Assembly (NCBI GenBank): GCA_001898225.1
Contig: MKTJ01000017.1
Coordinates: forward strand, 62,001 to 126,000
DNA from: Chloroflexi bacterium 54-19
GTDB lineage: Bacteria; Chloroflexota; Chloroflexia; Chloroheliales; Chloroheliaceae
Length of the DNA: 64,000 nucleotides
Direction of reading: 5' to 3'
In this document: positions 47,350-56,289 of the stretch, piece after piece
Numbering within the stretch: the stretch's first letter is position 1
How the letters are laid out: every line of letters begins with the position of its first letter
The notes under the pieces: generated by a model
The model's input: the letters and a program-made list of their open reading frames with translations, nothing else
Database searches by the model: none
Told to the model about the DNA's origin: nothing
Position numbers and translations under genes: made by a program

Positions 47350-47382
47350 TCTCCCGGCTTATTTTCGAAAAAAGCCGGGAGA
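47350..47382. terminator. Hairpin between convergent LacI and kinase-like genes
   Basis: Arms TCTCCCGGCTT and AAGCCGGGAGA (11 bp) lie between convergent genes. The U-run on either side is poor, so termination efficiency is uncertain, but position and stem strength fit a shared terminator. Confidence 0.65.
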
Positions 47383-47389
47383 AAGAAAA

Positions 47390-48157
47390 TTAAGCCTTGG
47401 CGGAGGTCTCGTTCATATTAAAGTTGCCGGGCGTAGCGGCATAGTTCGGCAACCCGGTGCCGGGGCCTAACTCCTCAACCGGGGTGTTGAGCTTGCGGGC
47501 CTTTTTCTCAAGGGCTAACGCCAGCAGTTCCACCACATCCCCCAGTTCAATGACGGCAGTATTCAGCACAATATCGTAGAGATGTTCATCCGAGGGATTG
47601 CGCTGGTGGGTGCTCGACAGGAAACGAGCCCGGTCCCGGTCTTTGCTCTGGATCCGGTTCTGCGCCCTGGCATAGTCAAGACCTTCCCGCCGCATCACAT
47701 AAGAAATGCGCTGTTCGAGCGGAGCAATAATCCGCACGTGCAACACATCCCGGCGTCCCGCCAACAGCACCTGGCTGCCGCGCCCGATAATTACCACCTG
47801 CCCGCGGGCGACGGCGGCTTCAACCACCTTGCGCCGGGCCTCGTCGTATTCTTCCGGGGAAATCACGTTGGGGATGGCCTCGACCGGAAAGGAGACCGGA
47901 GCCAAATTCTCGCTCAGGTTAGAAAGCAGCCGCATCATAAAATTGTCGGAATGCTCGTCGTGGGCGTCGGCCTCGGCTTCGGAAACATTGAGGGCGCGGG
48001 CCACCTGTTCGGCAACCTCGTGGTCAATCAATTTCCAACCGAGCCGCCGGGCCAGTTGGCGGCCAATTTCACCACCTCCGCTGCCATACTCACGTGAAAT
48101 GGTAATGGCCCGCATCTGCGCGGCGACCGGTTCTTTGGACGCATTCACATCAGTCAT
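47390..48157 (-). CDS. Cytidylate kinase-like family protein
   Basis: P-loop nucleoside-monophosphate-kinase-like protein (Cytidylate_kin2 type), 255 residues. N-terminal ITISREYGSGGGEIGRQLA is the family P-loop; WKLIDHEVAEQVARALNV follows, then RGQVVIIGRGSQVLLAGR and a lid region rich in Arg (RDRARFLSSTHQRNPSDE). The substrate of this group is not established; it differs from true Cmk by its degenerate P-loop without the usual GK pair. AAGGAG precedes the ATG. Its start overlaps the end of the MarR gene by 8 bp, so both are made from one transcript. Confidence 0.85.
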   Translation of the reverse strand: MTDVNASKEPVAAQMRAITISREYGSGGGEIGRQLARRLGWKLIDHEVAEQVARALNVSEAEADAHDEHSDNFMMRLLSNLSENLAPVSFPVEAIPNVISPEEYDEARRKVVEAAVARGQVVIIGRGSQVLLAGRRDVLHVRIIAPLEQRISYVMRREGLDYARAQNRIQSKDRDRARFLSSTHQRNPSDEHLYDIVLNTAVIELGDVVELLALALEKKARKLNTPVEELGPGTGLPNYAATPGNFNMNETSAKA

Positions 48158-48773
48158 AGCTTTTCTCCTTACTTACTAAAGGCTTGTCAGGCAAGTCTTT
48201 CTCATTCATGTTCCCAACTTCGGGCTGACCGGGACCGGTGGGCCGTAAACTCTCAGCCCCGGTCAGGTCATAGGACTTCAGTAATTCAGGGTACTCCGGT
48301 AAATCTTCGGGCGGCGAATTGGCAGCGCTAACGAATTTTTTTAATAACGTATTAAATAGTTCGAGTTCTTGATTACTAAACCCGGTCATCCAGAGGTTAA
48401 GCTGACCCCGGTTAGCTTGCTGGACGGCCTGAATCTTCATGGTCCCGGCCTCCGTCAAAGAAACATAGACCACTCGGCGGTCGGCTTCGTCCCGTTCCCG
48501 CGCCACCAGGCCAGCCGTAATCAACCGGTCTACTATCCCGGTCAGGGTGCCACCCGAAATCTGAATCAGCTCGATCAACTCACTCATTTTAGCCCGGCTA
48601 CCCAGGCCGGACAGGGTTCCCAGCACTACTCCCTGGGGTAAAGTCAAATCAAGCTCCTTCAGTAATTCGGTGGACCGCTTGTGATTTTCCCAGGCCAAAT
48701 TCTGGAGGGTATTATGAATTATTTCCAATAATTGATTACGCTGGTCGTTTTCCAGCTTCTTATCAGTCGTCAC
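48150..48773 (-). CDS. MarR-family transcriptional regulator
   Basis: Winged-helix regulator with a MarR core (about 20-145): LPQGVVLGTLSGLGSRAKMS, then ISGGTLTGIVDRLITAGLVA and the wing RERDEADRRVVYVSLTEAG. A polar extension of about 60 residues follows the core. It starts at GTG with GGAG about 8 bp upstream. It is divergent from the RND pump gene; MarR proteins commonly repress adjacent efflux genes and release on binding phenolic or lipophilic compounds, so control of that pump is likely. Candidate palindromic operators lie in the shared spacer. Confidence 0.9.
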   Translation of the reverse strand: MTTDKKLENDQRNQLLEIIHNTLQNLAWENHKRSTELLKELDLTLPQGVVLGTLSGLGSRAKMSELIELIQISGGTLTGIVDRLITAGLVARERDEADRRVVYVSLTEAGTMKIQAVQQANRGQLNLWMTGFSNQELELFNTLLKKFVSAANSPPEDLPEYPELLKSYDLTGAESLRPTGPGQPEVGNMNEKDLPDKPLVSKEKSYD

Positions 48774-48900
48774 TGACTTGCTCCAAATTAATCCTACGCT
48801 AAGTACTAAATACCCTGGCCTGATTGGGTTAGTTACTCTCTCCTATTGTCATCCTAATGTAATCTTGTTATCCTTGATTACAACCCTGCTATCTGCTAAG

Positions 48901-48939
48901 ATATTTTGGAACACAAAATATTCTTAACAAGAAATATTT
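48901..48939. promoter_or_regulatory. Overlapping palindromes in the MarR/RND spacer
   Basis: ATATTTTG-GAACA-CAAAATAT (48901-48921, perfect 8-bp arms) is interlocked with AAATATTCTT/AGAAATATTT (48916-48939, imperfect). AT-rich palindromes of this size are typical MarR operators. They lie about 60-100 bp before the RND start. Confidence 0.55.
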
Positions 48940-49002
48940 AACTTAATGCTATTATAGCATACCAAATGGCCCTTGAACGCCACAAAGTACAGGAGTTAAA
49001 GT

Positions 49003-52000
49003 TTGATAGCGCTTACCAGACAGGCCCTGAAAAGGCCCTCTGTCACCATTGTCCTGGCTCTTGGTATCATTATTTTCGGACTTATAACCGTTGGTTCGGT
49101 TAAACAAGAGCTACTGCCAAACCTATCTTTCCCAATTGTAACCATTACGACGGTATATCCTGGGGCCAACGCCGAAGCGGTGGACCGCACCGTGACCGCC
49201 CCTATCGAAAACGCTCTTTCGGGCTTGCAAGGTGTCGAATCCACTCAATCCACCTCATCCGAAGGTTTTGCCTTTACAATCGTCCAATTTGATGTAAATG
49301 CCGACGTAAAAGCGGCTAAAAGCGATGTCGCCGATAAAATCAGCAGTGTAACCTTTCCCACCGGAGTACAAACACCCAAAGTCGGTACTTTTGATTTCAA
49401 CTCGCTACCCGCCATCAATGCCAGCGTGAGCAGCAAAGACCCTAATATCAGCCTGGCCGACTTGCAGACCAGGGTCCAGGGTGAACTTATACCAAACCTT
49501 AGTTCGATTAATGGGGTTAGCCGGGTCAACCTGACCGGCGGCGAACAGCAGCAGGTCTTGATAACCCTTGACCCCGATAAAATGGCTCAGAACAAAGTCA
49601 CCCAGACCCAGGTCGTCCAGATTTTACAGGCTAACAACCTGGCTTTCCCGGTCGGCACGCTCGACGAAAGTGGCCGCTCGCTGCCGTTGCGCGTAACCCA
49701 CGCCTTCAGCACCACCACCGAAATTGAAAACCTGGTCCTCGGCATCAAGGGTGGTCTGCCCACCGGGACCGGGGCCACAGGTGCGACCGGGGCCACGGGT
49801 GCCACCGCAACAACCCCGGCGGCAAACCAGACTCAGCCCGCCACCACCCCCGGCGCAACTACCGCCGCCACCGGGACCGGGCAGGTCCAGATTCCCGACG
49901 CCCTGCTTTTGCACGTAAAGGATATTGCGACGGTGCAGGTCGCCAAAACCGGCAACGCGACGATTACCCGCACCAACGGCAATCCGAGCCTCGGCTTGCA
50001 GGTCTATATTGACCCGAACGCCAATATCATTTCGGTCACCCAGGCGGTCAAAGACGAATTGAACCGGGCCGCCAACGCCCAGAGCGCCACACCCCTGACC
50101 TTCAAACTCGTAACCGAACAGGCCGCCACCATCCAGAAATCCATCAGCGGGGTGGTGCAGGAAGGCCTGACCGGGGCCGTTATTGCGGTCATCGTTATCT
50201 TTATCTTCCTGCTCAGCCTGCGCACGACCTTAATCGCAGCGGTTTCTATCCCGGTTTCGGTCATTGTGGCCCTCATTCTGATGCGGCTCCAGGGCTTCTC
50301 GCTCAACGTTATTACCCTGGGCGGTCTGGCCGTGGCGATTGGCCGCGTGGTAGACGACTCAATCGTGGTGTTGGAAAATATCTACCGGCACGTCCGGGAA
50401 GGCGACGAGGTCAACTCGTCGGTCATCCAGGGCACCCGCGAGGTTGCCGGGGCCATCACAACCTCAACCCTGACCACTGTCGCGGTCTTCTTGCCGCTCG
50501 GCCTGGCCGGGGGCTTTGTCTCGAAACTCTTTTTACCCTTCTCACTGACCGTGACCTACGCGCTGCTGGCCTCGCTGCTGGTAGCCCTGACGGTCGTCCC
50601 GCTCCTGGCCAGGCTTTTTATGGGCCGGTTGGCTAAAGGCGGCAAGGTCGCCCAGGCCGGTAAAAGCGAGGAAGAAGAAAATTCATGGTTACAGCGGGCC
50701 TATACGCCCGTCCTTAAGTGGTCGCTCAAGCATCGCTGGATTACCCTCTTGATTGCCGGGGTAGTCTTTTTCGGCTCCTTAGGGCTGGCTTCGCAACTAA
50801 AATTTACCTTCTTGCCCGATTCACCGCAGAAGAATATTTCGATTAGCCTGACCACTCCTCCCGGCACCGACCTGCAATCGACCACCGCCAAGGCGGTCCA
50901 GGTTGAAAATCTCATCAAACCTTTGCAGAGCCAGGGCAAAGTTTCCGACATCCAGACCACTATCGGACAGGGTAGCGGGACCGCCGCCGCCCTAGCCCAA
51001 CTGACCGGGGGCAGCGCCGGGGGCGTGCCAAACACCGCCGCCCTGACCGTCAGCCTGACCGGGCAGGCGGGTGACGCCGATGCCCTGGCCAGTAGCCTTG
51101 AAGCTCAAATCAACGCTATCGGCGGCTTCCAGACCGTAACCGTCCAGACCGTCGCGGCCTCTCAGAGTGGGGGCGGAGGCCAGTCTTCCGGCCTTGACAT
51201 CGAACTGGTCGGCAACAATACCGACAGTTTGCGCCAGGCCAACAAGACTATCCTCGATTACCTTAGCGGCGACAAGGCCAAACAACTCAATATTGCCAAC
51301 GTCACTTCCAACCTGGCCGATGTCAAACCGGCCCTGCAAGTGGACGTGAACCCGCAGCTTGCCATCGTGCACGGCACCACCGCCGCCCAGGTCGCCCAGC
51401 AAATCGGCGGTCTCCTGAACGGGGCCAGCGCCGGGACTATTACGCTTAGCAGTTCGAGCGACCCGACCGCCGTCAACAAGCCCCTCACCATGTACGTGCA
51501 GGTAGACCCCTCCAAGTTGAACCTCGACCGCATCAAAAACCTGCCGGTCGGGACCATCAACCCGGTTGCTTTAGCGCAGGTCGCAACCATCCAGGAAGTG
51601 CCGGGCGCAGTCAGCATCACCCGCATTAACGGCGACCAGGCCGCTTCGATTACCGGCAAAATCACCAGCAAGGACACCATCAACGTCCAGCGCCAGGTCG
51701 AGCAGGAAATCAAAAAGCTGAGTCTCCCGGCAGGCGTGACGGTCGGCACCGGTACGCAGGCCCAGTCGCAAGCCGATGCGTTGAGCAGCCTGGGGGTGGC
51801 TCTCCTGGTGGCAATCGGCCTGGTTTACCTGGTGATGCTCATCTGGTCCGGTTCGCTCCTGAACCCGCTGGTCATTTTGTTCTCGCTACCCCTGGCGGCT
51901 ATCGGGGCTATCCTAGGCCTCTTTATCACGGGCAAACCCATCGGCATTACCTCGCTAATCGGTATGTTGATGCTGATTGGTATCGTGGTGACTAACGCCA

Positions 52001-52359
52001 TCGTGTTGCTCGACCTGGTGGAGCAATATCGCCGGAGCGGTCGCTCGGTCTACGACTCGGTGTTGCACGCCGGGCGGGTCCGGGTACGGCCAATCCTGAT
52101 GACGGCTATCGCGACCATCGTGGCGCTCGTACCGCTGGCCCTTAGTTCCGGCAACGAGAGCTTCCTGACTTCGGACCTGGCAATCGTGGTAATGGGCGGG
52201 TTGTTCACCTCGACCATGCTCACGTTGCTGGTAGTGCCGGTGGTCTACAGCCTGGTTAGCGGCTTACGAAACCGGCTTTCGCGCAAACCGAAATCGCCTC
52301 AGATTCCCCCGGCGCAACCCCTGCCCAGCGAGGAAACTACAGCCGAAGCGGTAAGCTAA
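49003..52359 (+). CDS. RND-family efflux transporter (AcrB/HAE1-like)
   Basis: Proton-driven export pump of 1118 residues with the duplicated RND layout: 12 membrane helices, and two large extracytoplasmic loops. The proton-relay pair Asp451/Asp452 is present in AIGRVVDDSIVVLENIYRH. Within the first loop (about residues 253-293) lies a Gly/Ala/Thr repeat insertion (GATGATGATATT), unusual for the family. It starts at TTG with AGGAG seven bases upstream. No membrane-fusion protein or outer-membrane channel gene is near, as expected in a monoderm, where such pumps act alone or export lipids. Expression is probably controlled by the divergent MarR. Confidence 0.92.
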   Translation: MIALTRQALKRPSVTIVLALGIIIFGLITVGSVKQELLPNLSFPIVTITTVYPGANAEAVDRTVTAPIENALSGLQGVESTQSTSSEGFAFTIVQFDVNADVKAAKSDVADKISSVTFPTGVQTPKVGTFDFNSLPAINASVSSKDPNISLADLQTRVQGELIPNLSSINGVSRVNLTGGEQQQVLITLDPDKMAQNKVTQTQVVQILQANNLAFPVGTLDESGRSLPLRVTHAFSTTTEIENLVLGIKGGLPTGTGATGATGATGATATTPAANQTQPATTPGATTAATGTGQVQIPDALLLHVKDIATVQVAKTGNATITRTNGNPSLGLQVYIDPNANIISVTQAVKDELNRAANAQSATPLTFKLVTEQAATIQKSISGVVQEGLTGAVIAVIVIFIFLLSLRTTLIAAVSIPVSVIVALILMRLQGFSLNVITLGGLAVAIGRVVDDSIVVLENIYRHVREGDEVNSSVIQGTREVAGAITTSTLTTVAVFLPLGLAGGFVSKLFLPFSLTVTYALLASLLVALTVVPLLARLFMGRLAKGGKVAQAGKSEEEENSWLQRAYTPVLKWSLKHRWITLLIAGVVFFGSLGLASQLKFTFLPDSPQKNISISLTTPPGTDLQSTTAKAVQVENLIKPLQSQGKVSDIQTTIGQGSGTAAALAQLTGGSAGGVPNTAALTVSLTGQAGDADALASSLEAQINAIGGFQTVTVQTVAASQSGGGGQSSGLDIELVGNNTDSLRQANKTILDYLSGDKAKQLNIANVTSNLADVKPALQVDVNPQLAIVHGTTAAQVAQQIGGLLNGASAGTITLSSSSDPTAVNKPLTMYVQVDPSKLNLDRIKNLPVGTINPVALAQVATIQEVPGAVSITRINGDQAASITGKITSKDTINVQRQVEQEIKKLSLPAGVTVGTGTQAQSQADALSSLGVALLVAIGLVYLVMLIWSGSLLNPLVILFSLPLAAIGAILGLFITGKPIGITSLIGMLMLIGIVVTNAIVLLDLVEQYRRSGRSVYDSVLHAGRVRVRPILMTAIATIVALVPLALSSGNESFLTSDLAIVVMGGLFTSTMLTLLVVPVVYSLVSGLRNRLSRKPKSPQIPPAQPLPSEETTAEAVS

Positions 52360-52398
52360 AGCCCCTGCTTTAAGCGGGCAATAACGCCCCAAAACTAA

Positions 52399-52446
52399 AA
52401 ACCGGGTGACAGACTTTTTCCTAAGCTGTCACCCGGTTTCTTTTTA
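52399..52446 (+). terminator. Intrinsic terminator after the RND gene
   Basis: AAACCGGGTGACAG (52399-52412) pairs perfectly with 52426-52439 and is followed by CTTTTTA. About 40 bp after the stop codon. Confidence 0.85.
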
Positions 52447-52584
52447 CAAAAAGGACGGCTTATAAAACCTCCCTTCCCTTAAATTCAGGCTTCCATAGTT
52501 ATAGAAAGTCTATCCCCTATCATTCCATAAGCCGCTTCAAGAAAGAAGACTTGCCACAATCGAACGGCAGCTTACGGAATCTCG

Positions 52585-52655
52585 CGCCGTTGGCGAATAT
52601 TCGCTACATTACCCAACGGGCCGGGGATTCCTCGGTTCCCTCGGAATGACAATGG
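52585..52655. repeat. Dispersed repeat family I, copy 2, with CGCCAACGGCG element
   Basis: TTACCCAACGG ... GATTCCTCGG ... CGGAATGACAA at 52609-52652, preceded by CGCCGTTGGCGAA (52585-52597), the complement of a motif also found at 56.15 and 56.23 kb. The stretch 52447-52682 holds no gene. Confidence 0.65.
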
Positions 52656-52682
52656 AAAAGTTTGACTCAAAACCAGCACTAT

Positions 52683-55028
52683 CTATCCGTAACGGATGGT
52701 GGCGCTGATACGGACACGGGCCGCGCCGAGAGCGGGAAGGAGACTGGCCGCCCCGCTCAAAGCAAGGGCAAAAAAGAGGGTCAAAAGAATCATACCGGGG
52801 TCAAAAACAAAGGTAAGCGGGAAAGTATTCTCGCCGATAATGCCGACCAGCGCCGCCGCCAGGGGATAGCCAAGGGCCAGCCCGACCACGAAACCGAGCA
52901 ACCCCAGCATCAACCCTTCTACCAGGAAAATTTGGACCAGCCGGGCATTGGACCCGCCCAGGCTGCGCAAGACCCCGATTTCGCGCCGCCGTTCCAGCAC
53001 ATTAAGCGTGAGCGTGTTTATAACCCCGATACCACCAATCAGGGCGATAATCGCCACCATGGCGTAGAGCATAATCTGTAGAATCGCCGTGATTTGCTGG
53101 GCGCTGGCCTTGTCGCTGTAAGCCGCCAGGGTACTGGGGGTGAGGTCTTTGTAACGGGCCTCGATAGCCGCCATAGTCCGGTCCACCGAGGTCTTGTCGT
53201 GGGCGGTAAAGCTGACCGCGAAGAAATCAGAGCGGCCCTGGTGGCGGAATAACCGCTCGACCGTCTGGTAGGAGGTGAACAACTTACCGGCGGAAGTGCT
53301 GCCCAGGTATTTGCTGTTATCTTCCAGCAGCCCGATAATCGTAAGCTGGCCCCGCACTTTACCGGCTTCCACGTCAATCGTGTCACCCACCTTTATGTTT
53401 TTAGCCGCCGCCAGCGAAGTGGTCGCCAGGGCCACGTTATTTTCGTTGGCCTCGAACCAGCGCCCCTCGACCACCGGCTTCTGGTACAGGGCTGTATCGT
53501 AGGGTACGCCATAAAGGTCGACCTGCGAAGCCTTGACGGTCAGGCGACCTCGCGACCAGGGCTCCGACGCGACCACGCCGTCCACCGTTTTGAGGCGTTC
53601 GGCAAAATTGTCGCTTTGCAAGGTGCCAAACTGGACCCAACCGTCCGCGCCGTAAATATCGTAAAGCTCGGTGATGGTGGTGCCGACCGAGGTGCTGGCG
53701 CTCTGGGCGGCCAGGAAAGCGGCACAACTGAGCGCGACCACCCCGAAAGTCACCAGGTTACGGGTCTTGCGCCGGGCCAAATTTCGCAGCGATAGCGCGA
53801 CCAGCGGCGGCAAACCCCGCAAACGGGCCAACCCACGCTCCAACCAGCCCTGCCCGAAAGTAGAATTGATACCGTAACTCGCCAGAGCTTGCCGGACCGA
53901 AATAGAGGTGCCGCTCCAGGCCGGGACCAGCGCCGCCAGCAAGGTCACGCCCAGCCCGACCACCAGGCCCAGGTAAAGCGCTTCCGGCTGGAACGAAAAC
54001 CGGTTCACATCGAAATTGACGACAGTTCCCAGGTAGCCCATCAGGAATTTACCCAGCACGAAGCCGCCAATCACCCCCAGGATACTCCCCACCGCGCCGT
54101 AAAGCAGGGCCGTTATGAAGTAGACTTCCAGCACCTGCCGCCGGACCGCTCCCAGCGCCTTCAAGGTACCGATTTCTCCGACCTGCTCGGTGACGATAGC
54201 CGAGAGGGTATTCGCCACCAGGAATCCGCTGATAACCAACCCGACCCCCGAAAAAGCCAGGAGCAACAGCACCAGGGTATCCAACTCCTGTTTGCCCAGG
54301 AAATTATCGGGGTCGCGGGCCGCAAACCCGCCATACTGTAAATTGCGCTTCTGGAAAATATTCTCGACCTCGCGCCGGGTTTCGTCGCGGCTGGCGAGGT
54401 CATAAACTTTTAGCAGGATTTCGTTGTCACCGGGAATCCCCAGCATTTTCTGGACATCTGACTCGGTGGTGTAGCCCATCGTAAAATTCAGGATGGCAGC
54501 GGAAGGGCTGGAAGGAGTGCGGACGAAACCGCTAATAGTAAAGCGGGCTTCGGTGTTATTGGGTCCGTAGCGGTAGATAACCTGGTCGCCGATTTTCAGT
54601 CCGGGCACCAGGTCGCGGGTAGATTGCTCGAAGGCCACCTCCCCCTTGGCGGGCGGGCGGCCTTCCACGAAGTCGAGCTTATTTACTTTCAGACTGGCGT
54701 AGTCGGCATAACCGTAAAAAGTCACGTCGAACCAATCCGGCCCGGCCCGGAACTTGGTCACGTAACTGGCCCGGCGCTGAACTGCCGCCACATTCGAAAG
54801 CTGAGAGATGGCGTATTCGGTAGTCTCGGTATTATTCCAGACCCACCAGCGCAAATCGTCCTGGCTGGCGTTGGCATAGTTATAGCGCTGGGCTTCCTCA
54901 AGGTTGCGGGCGGTCGCCACGATTGCGACAATCCCGGCCACCCCGATAAAAATCCCCACTACCGTCAGCAGAGAACGTATCTTGCGCCGCCGGATGTCAT
55001 TTACCGCTTTAAGAAAGGTCCAACGCAT
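52683..55028 (-). CDS. FtsX/MacB-type ABC transporter permease
   Basis: Large permease of 781 residues with two FtsX modules. N-terminal membrane helix in RRRKIRSLLTVVGIFIGVAG, extracytoplasmic MacB-like domain, three helices at about 255-370 (LVISGFLVANTLSAIVTEQV then GEIGTLKALGA), a second module starting at about 425 (RNLARRKTRNLVTFGVVALS) and three final helices with the signature RRREIGVLRSLGGSNARLV. Members couple an ATPase to export of lipids, peptides or lipoproteins or act mechanically. No ATP-binding subunit gene is adjacent. It follows a small membrane-protein gene by 32 bp. The ribosome binding site is poor, suggesting coupling. Confidence 0.88.
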   Translation of the reverse strand: MRWTFLKAVNDIRRRKIRSLLTVVGIFIGVAGIVAIVATARNLEEAQRYNYANASQDDLRWWVWNNTETTEYAISQLSNVAAVQRRASYVTKFRAGPDWFDVTFYGYADYASLKVNKLDFVEGRPPAKGEVAFEQSTRDLVPGLKIGDQVIYRYGPNNTEARFTISGFVRTPSSPSAAILNFTMGYTTESDVQKMLGIPGDNEILLKVYDLASRDETRREVENIFQKRNLQYGGFAARDPDNFLGKQELDTLVLLLLAFSGVGLVISGFLVANTLSAIVTEQVGEIGTLKALGAVRRQVLEVYFITALLYGAVGSILGVIGGFVLGKFLMGYLGTVVNFDVNRFSFQPEALYLGLVVGLGVTLLAALVPAWSGTSISVRQALASYGINSTFGQGWLERGLARLRGLPPLVALSLRNLARRKTRNLVTFGVVALSCAAFLAAQSASTSVGTTITELYDIYGADGWVQFGTLQSDNFAERLKTVDGVVASEPWSRGRLTVKASQVDLYGVPYDTALYQKPVVEGRWFEANENNVALATTSLAAAKNIKVGDTIDVEAGKVRGQLTIIGLLEDNSKYLGSTSAGKLFTSYQTVERLFRHQGRSDFFAVSFTAHDKTSVDRTMAAIEARYKDLTPSTLAAYSDKASAQQITAILQIMLYAMVAIIALIGGIGVINTLTLNVLERRREIGVLRSLGGSNARLVQIFLVEGLMLGLLGFVVGLALGYPLAAALVGIIGENTFPLTFVFDPGMILLTLFFALALSGAASLLPALGAARVRISATIRYG

Positions 55029-55060
55029 AAAACAGGTTACGAACCAGGGTTAAGGACCGC

Positions 55061-55381
55061 CTAGTTACCCGATTGCCAGGTACTCTTGGTCATAAAATAA
55101 AAGATAAAAACAAACAACATGAAGACCAGCACCCCCACCACGGCGTAATCGGCCCGCAATTTCGCCAGGGGGTCCACGTATTTCTCACGGGCGCGGGCAG
55201 AAGGTGGTATTGCCGCCCGTTTGAGGTGTTCCGCTTCCAGGTCTAACGGGTTCGACCTGAGGCCGCTGGCAATCTTGCGGCCAAACGGGGTAAAACGCGT
55301 ACCGAACATTATCAGGGCGACCACGATGATTGCGCCGCCGGCAAAAATTACCAGGTCGGTAATATTATTGGGTGAGGGCAT
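55061..55381 (-). CDS. Small two-helix membrane protein of unknown function
   Basis: A 106-residue protein with a helix near each end (about 9-27, LVIFAGGAIIVVALIMFGTR; about 82-98, VVGVLVFMLFVFIFYFM) and a basic, polar cytoplasmic-type loop between them. A strong AAAGGAGG precedes the ATG. It lies upstream of the FtsX-type permease in the same direction and is probably co-transcribed; it could be an accessory subunit. I recognise no family. Confidence 0.6.
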   Translation of the reverse strand: MPSPNNITDLVIFAGGAIIVVALIMFGTRFTPFGRKIASGLRSNPLDLEAEHLKRAAIPPSARAREKYVDPLAKLRADYAVVGVLVFMLFVFIFYFMTKSTWQSGN

Positions 55382-55468
55382 ACGGCCTCCTTTGGTCGTT
55401 GAACGAACTAAATAGCGACATAGCTAACCACAAGAACGGGGACAAGCCTGAATTTGAAATTAGATTTA

Positions 55469-55534
55469 CGCGCCCTTTATGGGCGAACGTTTAACGTTGT
55501 TTCGTGCCCTTTACGGGCAGACGTTCAACGTTGC
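55469..55534. repeat. Dispersed repeat family II, two tandem copies
   Basis: Two successive units (about 55469-55504 and 55503-55534), each CGxGCCCTTTAxGGGC followed by GAACGTTTAACGTTG or GACGTTCAACGTTG. Each has a GCCC/GGGC hairpin and an AACGTT-rich half. The second unit touches the stop codon of the 122-residue minus-strand gene. Confidence 0.75.
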
Positions 55535-55902
55535 TATTCGTAACTATAGCCGGGCTTAAGCCAGCGCGCCGGGACGCTTAGACCGTCTTCCTCGGTGGGG
55601 TCGCCATAGACAAAACCCGCCCAGGTGGCTTTGGCCTCCTCGCGCAAAAGACGCGGCACGACCTGGCCGTGAACAACCTGCCGCCCTAGCGAAAGGTTGT
55701 CTTTCCAGAGCGAAACCGCCTGGGTATAGGCGTCCTCGCCGGGGTCGGTCGCCCGCAAATACACCACAAACTGGCGCGTTGTGAACTCCGGTTCCGGCAG
55801 CAAGGCCAGCGTCAAAGGCACCAGGGGCCGCAGCAAATCAAAGGCCGCTTCCTGGGAAGGACGAGTTTCTTTCGGTTTGCGATTAATTAACGGTTTCGGC
55901 AT
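55534..55902 (-). CDS. Hypothetical 122-residue protein next to DNA methyltransferase
   Basis: A soluble mixed alpha/beta protein with no recognised domain: basic Pro-rich start (MPKPLINRKPKETRPSQE), a central helix-strand part and a Trp/Gly-rich end (RWLKPGYSYE). It has codon use like its neighbours, no signal peptide and a weak ribosome binding site. Its stop codon abuts a family II repeat. It is on the same strand as the methyltransferase gene but separated from it by 360 bp of repeats, so a functional link is doubtful. It could also be a remnant of a larger gene. Confidence 0.5.
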   Translation of the reverse strand: MPKPLINRKPKETRPSQEAAFDLLRPLVPLTLALLPEPEFTTRQFVVYLRATDPGEDAYTQAVSLWKDNLSLGRQVVHGQVVPRLLREEAKATWAGFVYGDPTEEDGLSVPARWLKPGYSYE

Positions 55903-56262
55903 ATGTTCGCCAGACCACCCATTGAATTCTTTTTGAGATTGAAGCAGAAGGTCGCGTGCTACCAGTGAAATTATTATAGCCTACCGCACAACCCGCGTAA
56001 ACCCGACCGGATTAGATTCTGCTTAGCTTCAAAGAAATTCCGACCAAATCACTCCAAAAAATTAATTACCACGCAATTAGGGCATGACCAGCCTCAGGGC
56101 AAATGCATAGCCCGAAACCATTATCATGTCCCTTCGACTGTGCTATACGCCAACGGCGCTGCCCATAGGGAACCTTACAGGCTAGATTTCTCGACTACGC
56201 TCGAAATGACAATTTGGAGGTGATGCTTTTCGCCAACGGCGCACTTCGAAATCCCGCGCCCT
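55903..56262. repeat. Repeat-rich intergenic region
   Basis: About 360 bp with no believable gene. It holds a family I repeat (56150-56213: CCAACGGCG ... GATTTCTCG ... CGAAATGACAAT), a second CGCCAACGGCG at 56231-56242 and the edge of a family II repeat. The left part (55910-56100) shows nothing recognisable. Confidence 0.55.
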
Positions 56263-56289
56263 TTAGGGTGAACGTTCAACGTTGTTTTG
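56255..56289. repeat. Dispersed repeat family II, copy inside the methyltransferase 3' end
   Basis: CGCGCCCTTTAGGGTGAACGTTCAACGTTGTTTTG, split here as GCGCCCTTTAGGG and GAACGTTCAACGTTG. The minus-strand reading supplies the final residues NNVERSP and the stop codon of the methyltransferase gene. Confidence 0.7.

Noticed and set aside
53202-55028. Possible frameshift in the FtsX-type permease
   Set aside because: The reading frame is continuous with both modules and all membrane helices; alternative frames are shadows of GC-rich coding DNA.
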